Below are positions 7,611 to 14,510 of a DNA stretch of 20,554 nt, in pieces. The notes below the pieces were generated by a model, which did no database searches, was not told where the DNA came from, and saw only the letters and a program-made list of their open reading frames with translations. Source of the stretch: a virus; IMG/VR virus record IMGVR_UViG_3300030519_000042, positions 1-20,554 of that record; one strand, 5' to 3'. The position numbers and the translations under genes are program-made. The stretch's first letter is position 1. Every line of letters starts with the position of its first letter.

Positions 7611-7981
7611 TGCCCGATATTTTCCATGAATGGGATACCGACCTATTCGCCTCTGCGACGGGCGATCTGGCGACCGTGGACGGCACGACGCTCGGCGAGC
7701 AGCGTGTTTTGCGCCGCCTCCTGACCAATCCAGGGGACTATATTTGGCATCTCGACTACGGCGCGGGCCTTCGTCAGAAAATCGGCACGATCCAAAATGC
7801 CGACGAACTGAGGGGTTTGATTTTGGCCCAAATGGCGCTTGAGGCCGTGGTTCAGCCCGGTTCAGCCGTCGTCACTGTCACACCGCTGGCGTCCAATCTC
7901 AGCCAGGTGGCAATCAATATTCAATACCAGGATGCCTACACAGGCCAGCAGGCGAGCCTGTCCTTCGACCTGGCGGAATGA
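7610..7981 (+). CDS. Baseplate wedge protein, gp25/gpW family
   Basis: 123 residues. The family signature is clear: GDLATVDGTTLGEQRVLRRLLTNPGDYIWHLDYGAGL, where the conserved 'R.LL...G.....DYG.GL' holds the EPR-like core of T4 gp25, then a helix (ELRGLILAQMALEAVV) and a pair of beta strands (AVVTVTPLASNLSQVAINIQYQD). gp25-family proteins start sheath polymerisation at the baseplate and couple baseplate change to sheath contraction. Start overlaps gpV's stop (TAATG) and the gpJ gene follows within four bases, giving the canonical V-W-J order. Confidence 0.92.
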   Translation: MPDIFHEWDTDLFASATGDLATVDGTTLGEQRVLRRLLTNPGDYIWHLDYGAGLRQKIGTIQNADELRGLILAQMALEAVVQPGSAVVTVTPLASNLSQVAINIQYQDAYTGQQASLSFDLAE

Positions 7982-7985
7982 CCCG

Positions 7986-9116
7986 ATGACGATCGCGACC
8001 CAGAATTTCGCCGCCCTGATCGCGAATTGGGCCGCCGTCGTGCAAGCGCAATCGACACCATTGGTGGACTTCACGGAAGGTTCAATCCTTCTCGCGGTTG
8101 ATGAGGCGGATGGTTCGGTCGCGCTTTTCCTGCAAAGCCTCGTGCTACAACTCTTAGCGGTCACCAGGGCAGCGACATCGAACGGTCCAGACCTTGATAG
8201 CTTCGTCGGTGATTTTGGGCTTACGCGCGATCCCGCCGTTGGGGCTCACACACTCCAGACGTTCACAAGCTTATCCCCATCCGCGAGTGCGACAATCCCG
8301 GTTGGCTTCCAGGTCCAGACGGGCGACGGGACTCAGACCTTCGCTGTCACGCTGGATACGTCGAACGCCTATTGGAACGTGGCGGCCAACGCCTATCTGC
8401 GCCCAGCCAACACCGCGAGCATCATAATCCCGGTTCAGGCTATCACGGGGGGCGCCGCGTCCAATGTGCTGGCCAATACGATCACTGTCGTCTTAGCGCC
8501 GATTTCTGGTTTTGACACGACCACCAACGCATCCGCTGCGACCGGCGGCGTTAATGCCGAAACCGATCCAGCGCTTCGCATCCGTTTTCAACAGTTCATC
8601 GCATCGCTGGCGAGCGGGACTGTCACTGCGATTGAGACGGCGGCCGAAGGCGTTCAGGCTGGCCTGACGATCAAGGTCAATGAGAACGTCGATCCAAACG
8701 GAAACCCGGACAATGGTTATCTTTATGTCGTGATCGACGACGGGACGGGAAACCCGTCATCCACATTGATTAATGAAGTCACCGCCGCGATTGATACGCT
8801 GGCCCGAGCCGCCGGAATACGATTTGGGGTATTCGGGCCGACGCTGACGAGCGTATCCGTGTCAATGACGGCGACGGTGCTCACCGGCTATACGCATAGC
8901 GCGGTGGCGGCGCTTATCGTCTCAGCGGTGACAGCCTATATCCAAACGCTTCCTCTCGGAACACCGCTGCTTTGGACCCGCCTGTATCAGGTGGCCTATG
9001 ACGCGTCTCCGGGGATCAATGAACTAACTGGGCTTTTGATCAATGGAGCCACGGCGGACATAGCCGCCAGCGGATCGACTGTGATCCGTCCAACCGGCGG
9101 CGTGACGGTTTCCTGA
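7986..9116 (+). CDS. Baseplate J-like wedge protein (gpJ / Mu gp47)
   Basis: 376 residues from ATG 7986, four bases after the gp25 stop. The frame is open further upstream (to 7839) but that part overlaps the gp25 gene in another frame and has no family features, so 7986 is chosen. N-terminal helical part FAALIANWAAVVQAQSTPLVDFTEGSILLAVDEADG and LDSFVGDFGLTRDPAVGA match the baseplate_J opening, followed by a beta region with IPVGFQVQTGDGTQTFAVT, and NVLANTITVVLAPISGFDTTTNASAATGGVNAETDPALRIRFQQFI, where the 'T.G.N.E.D..LR.R' motif is diagnostic. The C-terminal half is the wedge fold (DLTGLLINGATADI). No cysteines. Stop overlaps the next start (TGATG). Confidence 0.93.
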   Translation: MTIATQNFAALIANWAAVVQAQSTPLVDFTEGSILLAVDEADGSVALFLQSLVLQLLAVTRAATSNGPDLDSFVGDFGLTRDPAVGAHTLQTFTSLSPSASATIPVGFQVQTGDGTQTFAVTLDTSNAYWNVAANAYLRPANTASIIIPVQAITGGAASNVLANTITVVLAPISGFDTTTNASAATGGVNAETDPALRIRFQQFIASLASGTVTAIETAAEGVQAGLTIKVNENVDPNGNPDNGYLYVVIDDGTGNPSSTLINEVTAAIDTLARAAGIRFGVFGPTLTSVSVSMTATVLTGYTHSAVAALIVSAVTAYIQTLPLGTPLLWTRLYQVAYDASPGINELTGLLINGATADIAASGSTVIRPTGGVTVS

Positions 9117-9766
9117 TGGCGATCGGCGACGAAAGCGACATGCTGAACCGTCTTCGGACGGTGCTGCCGAATGGGTGGTTTCCGAGCAGCAACGCTGGGC
9201 TTGATTTGCTGAACCCGATCACGGGCGAACCGCTGATCAACCCCGTTACCGGCTTGCCGTTGATCACGGGCGACACCGGCGCCCCCGATCTCGACGCGCT
9301 TTTGACGGGTAGCGCAACCAATCTCGCCTTTGTCTATGCGTTGATCGCCTATGCACGGCTTCAAACCCGCATCAAAACGGCGACGGATGGATGGCTTGAT
9401 CTGATCGCCTATGATTTTTTCGGCCTTCGCATCCAACGTCAGCCCAGCCAAAGCGATGCATCGTTCCTGACCACGATCCTGGCCGAGATTTTCCGCATCC
9501 GAAACACGAGGGCGGCTTACATCAAGGTTCTTATGGACCTGACCGGCCAAACCGCGATCATTTATGAGGGATGGCGCGACGGCTCTTATCTCAATCAAAC
9601 CGTCTATCTCGGCATTTATGGCCAACTCGGTTCGCGCGGCTATCCCTATACGATTTTCATCAACGCCTTCCGTGGTAACGGCGTGTCAGACGCGCAGATT
9701 TACGCAGCGGTTGAGAGTGTCCGCACGGCCGGAATTACAGCTTGGGTGCTGATCAGCAACCCCTAG
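9116..9766 (+). CDS. Tail protein I-like / Mu gp48-like baseplate protein
   Basis: 216 residues directly after gpJ, where P2 gpI or Mu gp48 lies. It begins DESDMLNRLRTVLPNGWFP, contains an odd duplicated loop rich in the pattern N-P-(I/V)-T-G-x-P-L-I (residues about 38-56), then FVYALIAYARLQTRIKTATDGWLDLIAYDFFG, the 'A...DGWLDLIA.DFFG...R' motif found in many alphaproteobacterial baseplate proteins, and ends GVSDAQIYAAVESVRTAGITAWVLI. The protein is thought to connect the wedge to the fibre; that is inferred from position. The TAG stop overlaps the AGGAGG of the next gene. No cysteines. Confidence 0.75.
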   Translation: MAIGDESDMLNRLRTVLPNGWFPSSNAGLDLLNPITGEPLINPVTGLPLITGDTGAPDLDALLTGSATNLAFVYALIAYARLQTRIKTATDGWLDLIAYDFFGLRIQRQPSQSDASFLTTILAEIFRIRNTRAAYIKVLMDLTGQTAIIYEGWRDGSYLNQTVYLGIYGQLGSRGYPYTIFINAFRGNGVSDAQIYAAVESVRTAGITAWVLISNP

Positions 9767-9770
9767 GAGG
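9765..9770 (+). promoter_or_regulatory. Shine-Dalgarno AGGAGG deciding a TTG start
   Basis: Perfect AGGAGG five bases upstream of TTG 9776 and overlapping the stop TAG of the gpI-like gene. No ATG or GTG in this frame lies nearby, so this site fixes the start of the fibre gene at TTG. The same stop-in-SD arrangement precedes the tail tube gene. Confidence 0.8.
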
Positions 9771-9775
9771 GCTCT

Positions 9776-10897
9776 TTGGAGCGATCAATCGTTTATCCGC
9801 AAGAGCAATTGGCGGACACTGACTGCCTTCACATTTCCAAAGCCCCGCTAGTCGGCGCTGGATGGATGATGCAGGCCGTTCTTGGCACGGGGCCTTATGT
9901 GGATGGCCTCGCGACCACGCCGGGCTCAGGGATGACGGTAAGCGTCGCGGCTGGGCAGATATTCGCTCAGGTCCAGACCGATGCGACGGCCTACGGATCA
10001 CTCGGAACCGACACTCACCAGTTGGTCAAACAGGGTCTGTCCCTTGATCCTGTGGTGCTGAGCACGCCAGCGCCGAGCACGTCGGGTCAGTCGATCAACT
10101 ACCTGGTCGAAGTCGCCTATGCGGACGTGGATCTGAACTCGACGCTGCTTTCCTATTTCAACAGCGCCAACCCGCTCGGGACACCGCTCAGCGGCCCAGC
10201 CAATAGCGGCGCGTCGCAAAACACGATCCGGCGCGGCGAGTGCGTAGTTCAGATCAAGGCCGGAACGCCTGCCACCACGGGATCACAGACCACGCCAAGC
10301 CCAGACAGCGGCTATATCGGAATCTACGTGGTCACAGTCGCCTATGGCGCGACATCAATCTCTTCCGGCAATATTGCGATGGCATCCGGGGCGCCATTCA
10401 TCAATCCGAAGCTTCCTGCGATCGGAGCGGCTATTGCGGCGGCCCAGGCGGCGGCTGAGGCGTTCGCTACGGCTGCCGATGTCACCGTGCTGTCATCGGC
10501 TGAAACCTATGCGGCATCTCAGGCCGCGACGGCGCAATCAAATGCTGAAACCTACGCAGCCAGTCAAGCTGCCACCGCCCAATCAACCGCAGAATCATTC
10601 GCAACCGCCGCCATCGCTGCACTCGGTATCGTCACTAGCGGAACAAACACGGTCAAGCTCGGCCAATATCGAATTGAATGGGGTTATACGCCGTCCGTCA
10701 CAACCGGCACGTCATCCAGCGTTACATTTGGGACCGCTTTTTCCGCTACGCCTTATGTCGTCGCCAGTCCGACATCGCGGGGCTCAACGGCAGGGGGCGG
10801 CTGGGCGGCGGAAAGCCCATCAACGTCGGGCTTCACAATGGACAATCATACCGACACAACCCAAGCCTTTACCTATGTCGCATTTGGATTGGCTTAG
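9776..10897 (+). CDS. Tail fibre protein, no signal peptide
   Basis: 373 residues, start TTG 9776 on a perfect ribosome site. Residues 1-215: a baseplate-attachment-type region (SIVYPQEQLADTDCLHISKAPLVGAGWMMQAVLG, then SVAAGQIFAQVQTDA...) with beta strands. Residues 220-290: an Ala-rich heptad-like stalk with two 15-residue repeats (AETYAASQAATAQSN). Residues 300-373: a C-terminal tip (QYRIEWGYTPSVTTGTSSSVTFGTAFSATPYVVASP... FTYVAFGLA) with the pattern of the gp53-like tail-fibre C-terminal domain, starting with '(I/R)EWG' and ending with 'F.Y.A.G.A'. Two cysteines only. Lying right after gpI, it is the best candidate for the virion-attached fibre. Confidence 0.82.
   Translation: MERSIVYPQEQLADTDCLHISKAPLVGAGWMMQAVLGTGPYVDGLATTPGSGMTVSVAAGQIFAQVQTDATAYGSLGTDTHQLVKQGLSLDPVVLSTPAPSTSGQSINYLVEVAYADVDLNSTLLSYFNSANPLGTPLSGPANSGASQNTIRRGECVVQIKAGTPATTGSQTTPSPDSGYIGIYVVTVAYGATSISSGNIAMASGAPFINPKLPAIGAAIAAAQAAAEAFATAADVTVLSSAETYAASQAATAQSNAETYAASQAATAQSTAESFATAAIAALGIVTSGTNTVKLGQYRIEWGYTPSVTTGTSSSVTFGTAFSATPYVVASPTSRGSTAGGGWAAESPSTSGFTMDNHTDTTQAFTYVAFGLA
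10499..10588 (+). repeat. Tandem 45-bp coiled-coil repeat in fibre stalk
   Basis: Two tandem 15-codon units (10499-10543 and 10544-10588) encode AETYAASQAATAQS plus N or T: 14 of 15 residues identical. At DNA level about 12 of 45 bases differ, nearly all silent, including a TCT to AGT serine switch. A degenerate third unit (AESFATAA) follows. The pattern is an old duplication held by selection on the protein. Confidence 0.85.
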
Positions 10898-10923
10898 CTA
10901 ACCGAGCTTTGAGAGTTCTCCGC

Positions 10924-13911
10924 ATGAAACGTCGTTTTTGTTTAATCGCACTTTGCCTCGCGTGGCCGATCATCGGCCACGCCCAAGGCCAGCCGGTCAA
11001 CACGCTCCCGAACGCGACCACGATCACGTCGGGCGATCGGTTCATGGTTTTGCAGGGCGGCAACAGCGTGAAGCTGGCAACGCCTGCTCAAGTCAGCGCG
11101 TCGGTCTATACCGGCATCACATCGGCTCAGATCGATGCGGCGCTGGGGTTCACGCCAGCGGCCAACGGTGTAAACACCGACATCACAGCATTGAGTGGCC
11201 TGACGACGGTGCTCCCGATTTCCGTGGGCGGGACTGGTGCGAATAGCGCATCCGGCGCCTTAACCTCACTCGGCGGCTTAGCGAAGGCGAACAACCTCTC
11301 TGACGTGGCAAGTTATCCAGCCGTTCGCGCCAACATCGGCTCAGCTAAAATCCGCACGCTTGAGGCCGTCGCGCTCGCCAACGGCACGCCTTATCTCAGC
11401 TCGGATGATGGCGCGACGATCACGGCGGCGAATAGCGAGATCATCAACGCCGCGAGCACGGGCGGCGAAGTCGTGCTCATGCCGGCCTACACGACCATCA
11501 ATAGTTCGGTGGGGCTGATCGCGGCGAACAACGGTGGATGGAGTTGTCCCATCGCGCTTACTTGCGTGTGGTCCAATGTTCGATCAAACTCAAATTCCTC
11601 CGTCACCTATGCCTTCGCCCTCAACACGCAATACGATACCGGATGGTTGCTCGGCCCAATATACTTCAACGGCAATTGGGATCTGGATTGGCTCGGAACC
11701 GGCGCTAAGGCTGCTTGGATCGGCAAACAAAACGGCGCGGTCATCGTCAACGCTTACAACGGATCGGCGAACAGCTATTTTCAGGCTAATAGCAAGGGCG
11801 GACTGCAGGAGCCGGCCGGGACCGTTGACCGCCCCTACTTCACCAACTTCGGTGGCGACTGCTTCGATTGGCAGGGGGCTGGCGGTGGATCGGCGCACGG
11901 CGTTCGCGCGGAAAACTGCGGGGCCTACGGATCGGTTATCAACGTCTACGACACGTCGTTTGTGGACATTGATATCGGGGCAACCGGGCTAAGCACCATG
12001 GTTTGTGGTAGTGTTGGATGCGCCGACGATGAATTCAATAACCTGTATCTGTGGTATGCGGGCGCGGCGCAGAACACCGCGCATGATCATGCGCTTGAGG
12101 TCTACGGCAATTCTAATAACTTCATGGGAATTCGCCTGCAAGACAGCACGGGCGATCTTCTTTACGAGGATAACGACTTTAACAACACCTTCAATGGAAC
12201 GGGAGAATGGCAGGGCTGTCAGGCCTGGATGGCTCCGAACGTCGCAGGCATCCGCACCGGTGGCGGCGCGCAAAACATCCACAACATGAAGATAAGCATG
12301 TTCGGAGTTGGATACGCCTGTCAGGCGTCATTCCCCAACGTGACTTTAGTCGTCAATGACACCCTAAGCACATCGAACCCATATAACCCAGTTTACTCGG
12401 TCCTGAATACCTTCGATTTGCTTGTTCAGGGCTTTCCAGGCGCGTATGTTGGCGACAATCGAAATTATTACTACAATCCCTCTTGGATCGAAGGCCCGCT
12501 TGAAACCACCAACACCTTTAACATCAACGGCGTATCTCGCACGCCGCGCAGCTACGTCGCTGACCCGGCGACCGGACAATACAACTTTGGCATCCCGATG
12601 AACGGCACGGCGGTCGGCTTGGTGGTCAATGGCCCGCTTGGTCCATATCCCGGCGCCACCAGCTTGATCGCCCAGACCGGCGGCGGCTCGCTCCAGGGCT
12701 ACACCACCACGGCGGCGGCGGCGACCGGGACACTCACCGCCTCGACCAATTTCAGCGATGGCCAAGTCGTGGTTATTGGATCGCAGGCGTGGACGATGAA
12801 ATCAACGCTCCTGGCCAACCCGCTGACCTTCACGGGCGCGGCGGCAGGCGGGACATTGACGGTTCAGGAAACGTCGTTCCACCTGAGCGTTGGCGATATC
12901 GTCTATGGCCTTGTGCAGTCGCCAGGAACGCCGATCCCATCTTCGGCCTATGTGTCGGCGCGCGGCTCGTGCGGCGGGTCAACCTGCACCTATACGCTCG
13001 CCAACTATTCCGCGACCGCGCCGCAACAGGTGATGAGCGGTCAATATAATCAGGTGCATATCGGGGCGAGCCTCGCCGCGTCGCTCACTAACCTGTCGAA
13101 CGCGATCAACGGCGCGCGGCCGACCGTGTTCCAGCACGCGAGCCAGATCGGGAACACGCTCACGGTCACCGGCGGCGCGGCAAACGGTGTGATCATGCCC
13201 GGCGACACGCTCAACGCCGTTGATCTGACCAGCGTGCCTAATCCGACGTTGACGCAAGAGCTGATCGTTTCCGGAACCTATGTCCCTCTCGGCACGAGCA
13301 CGTTCACGACCTCTGTGAGCCAGACGTTCAACCCCGTGGCGGCCGGGGCTTGGACGGCCCAACATGGCGTGCAGGGGACGGACTTCAGTTGGTCAAATAC
13401 GGGCTCGCTGAGCGCGACAGCGACAGCCGACGCCACGCACATCTACGTGACGGCAGCCACCGCAGGGACGGCCGGCAACAGCCTCCCACTCACCACCACG
13501 TCGAGCGCGACGCTCAGCGGTTCAACGCTCACAGGCGGCACGGCGGGCGTCCAGTCCTACAACACAGCGCTCTATTGGTTCCCAAACGGCATCGTGTCGC
13601 TTAAGGGATCGCCCACGCTGTCGAGCGGGTTCAACACGATCAGCGGCTCGTGCGCTACGAGTGGTTTCACTGGTCTGCCGCTGGCCGGAACGCTGACGAT
13701 CGGGGCCGGGTGCGTCGCGTCGACCATCATCATGACCTTTGGCTCCAGTGGTCAGCAGACCGCGCCCAACGGCTATGCCTGCTTCATGAGCGACATGACC
13801 ACGCCAGCCGACACCTTCACTGAAACCGCCTATACGCCAACCACAGTCACCTTCACCGGCACGGGCGCGAGCGGCGATCACGTCGTCTATGGATGTCCAG
13901 GCGCGTTCTAA
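10924..13911 (+). CDS. Signal-peptide-bearing tailspike / beta-helix adhesin
   Basis: 995 residues from ATG 10924; the frame is open back to 10678 but that part overlaps the fibre gene, and the ATG is followed by a clear Sec signal peptide (MKRRFCLIALCLAWPIIGHA, cut after A20). Mature part: fibre-type N-terminus with ALGFTPA (about 73-79) and LPISVGGTGANSASGAL (about 96-112), both typical of tail fibres; a beta-helix-like region (about 200-560) rich in G/N/Y with short repeated strands (NVYDTSFVDIDIG, LEVYGNSNNFMGIRLQDS); a 595-870 region of nested beta modules; and a C-terminal tip (SCATSGFTGLP ... NGYACFMSDMTTP ... GDHVVYGC). It has 14 cysteines outside the signal peptide, unusual for a cytoplasmically assembled spike. 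Likely polysaccharide binding or cleaving; no catalytic residues identified. Confidence 0.82.
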   Translation: MKRRFCLIALCLAWPIIGHAQGQPVNTLPNATTITSGDRFMVLQGGNSVKLATPAQVSASVYTGITSAQIDAALGFTPAANGVNTDITALSGLTTVLPISVGGTGANSASGALTSLGGLAKANNLSDVASYPAVRANIGSAKIRTLEAVALANGTPYLSSDDGATITAANSEIINAASTGGEVVLMPAYTTINSSVGLIAANNGGWSCPIALTCVWSNVRSNSNSSVTYAFALNTQYDTGWLLGPIYFNGNWDLDWLGTGAKAAWIGKQNGAVIVNAYNGSANSYFQANSKGGLQEPAGTVDRPYFTNFGGDCFDWQGAGGGSAHGVRAENCGAYGSVINVYDTSFVDIDIGATGLSTMVCGSVGCADDEFNNLYLWYAGAAQNTAHDHALEVYGNSNNFMGIRLQDSTGDLLYEDNDFNNTFNGTGEWQGCQAWMAPNVAGIRTGGGAQNIHNMKISMFGVGYACQASFPNVTLVVNDTLSTSNPYNPVYSVLNTFDLLVQGFPGAYVGDNRNYYYNPSWIEGPLETTNTFNINGVSRTPRSYVADPATGQYNFGIPMNGTAVGLVVNGPLGPYPGATSLIAQTGGGSLQGYTTTAAAATGTLTASTNFSDGQVVVIGSQAWTMKSTLLANPLTFTGAAAGGTLTVQETSFHLSVGDIVYGLVQSPGTPIPSSAYVSARGSCGGSTCTYTLANYSATAPQQVMSGQYNQVHIGASLAASLTNLSNAINGARPTVFQHASQIGNTLTVTGGAANGVIMPGDTLNAVDLTSVPNPTLTQELIVSGTYVPLGTSTFTTSVSQTFNPVAAGAWTAQHGVQGTDFSWSNTGSLSATATADATHIYVTAATAGTAGNSLPLTTTSSATLSGSTLTGGTAGVQSYNTALYWFPNGIVSLKGSPTLSSGFNTISGSCATSGFTGLPLAGTLTIGAGCVASTIIMTFGSSGQQTAPNGYACFMSDMTTPADTFTETAYTPTTVTFTGTGASGDHVVYGCPGAF
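10960..10982 (+). repeat. 23-nt near-perfect palindrome inside signal-peptide codons
   Basis: Eleven-base arms (GCGTGGCCGAT and ATCGGCCACGC) around one central base, centred 47 bases after the tailspike ATG. In mRNA it can form a very stable hairpin just inside the start of the gene; as DNA it could be a symmetric binding site. Seen directly; function is inference. Confidence 0.6.
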
Positions 13912-13953
13912 CTGGCCGTTCACGTTTTCCGAACCCTAGTCGCGTTAGAACGC
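13903..13953 (+). repeat. Inverted repeat spanning tailspike stop codon
   Basis: GCGTTCTAAC (13903-13912) and GTTAGAACGC (13944-13953) are perfect 10-base inverted copies separated by 31 bases. The left arm contains the TAA stop of the tailspike. No U-run follows, so it is not a classic terminator; it may be an RNA stem in the 74-base gap before the next gene or a recombination scar at a fibre-cassette boundary. Confidence 0.6.
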
Positions 13954-13985
13954 CCTCAAGCGCTATTTCGTTGTTGAGGATCGCC

Positions 13986-14507
13986 ATGCGTCGAAATTGG
14001 TTCAGGTCGGTCGGCGCCGCATTGGCGGTTTTGACGATGATGGCTGCGATAGGGCCAGCGCTAGCGCAGGTTATCCCGAACTCGGCGACTTACCCAAATG
14101 GGACGAAGGTCGATACTCAGCCAACATATACGATCAACCCGAACAATGGATCTCCCTGCCTCGTGGGCAACACGGGATGTCCAGTTCCAGGCGGTGGGGG
14201 AGGTGGCGGCGGGACGAGCGCAACTATCGTCTCAGGGCAGGCCGTAATTGCGGTCACCGGAACGGCGGTCCAGTTTCAGACTGCCTCGGCCGCATTGACT
14301 AACGGCCTGATTTTCTGCGCGCCGTCATCGAACAACAGCGCTGGTATCACCGTGGGCGGCTCTGGCGTGACCAACACGACCACGGGCGGCACGGGCAACG
14401 GTTATGTGATCCCGCCTGGCGCTTGCGGCTCCCTGGCCATTTCCAACGCCAACCTGCTCTATTTCAACGGCACGGCTGGCGACGTGCTGACTTATTTGGG
14501 GAATTAG
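13986..14507 (+). CDS. Secreted 173-aa fibre-associated protein
   Basis: Start ATG 13986 with GAGGA at 13976-13980, five bases upstream; the frame is open further upstream to 13893 but those codons precede a clear signal peptide (MRRNWFRSVGAALAVLTMMAAIGPALA, cut after A27), so the longer start is rejected. The mature part has YPNGTKVDTQPTYTIN, a short cysteine pair (PCLVGNTGC), a run of eight glycines as flexible hinge, then a beta domain with ITVGGSGVTNTTTGGTGNGYVIPPGACGSLAI and ending YFNGTAGDVLTYLGN. That ending ('GNGY.I.PG......YFNGTAGD.L.YLG') resembles small beta domains on phage structural proteins. Four cysteines outside the signal peptide. It lies between the tailspike and the esterase; function unknown, probably an adhesin or esterase partner. 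Confidence 0.72.
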   Translation: MRRNWFRSVGAALAVLTMMAAIGPALAQVIPNSATYPNGTKVDTQPTYTINPNNGSPCLVGNTGCPVPGGGGGGGGTSATIVSGQAVIAVTGTAVQFQTASAALTNGLIFCAPSSNNSAGITVGGSGVTNTTTGGTGNGYVIPPGACGSLAISNANLLYFNGTAGDVLTYLGN

Positions 14508-14510
14508 GTG

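Noticed and set aside
7839-7985. 49 extra N-terminal codons for the gpJ gene
   Set aside because: They overlap the gp25 gene in another frame and carry no family features; ATG 7986 fits family starts and gene spacing.
10344-10901. 185-codon plus-strand frame inside the fibre gene
   Set aside because: Arg/Pro/His/Gln-rich shadow of the Ala-rich stalk; no motif and no start signal.
10678-10923. 82 extra N-terminal codons for the tailspike
   Set aside because: They overlap the fibre tip gene and precede a clear signal peptide at 10924.
9776-13911. Diversity-generating retroelement target (variable repeat) in the fibre genes
   Set aside because: No reverse transcriptase and no template-repeat copy of any fibre C-terminus in the window.
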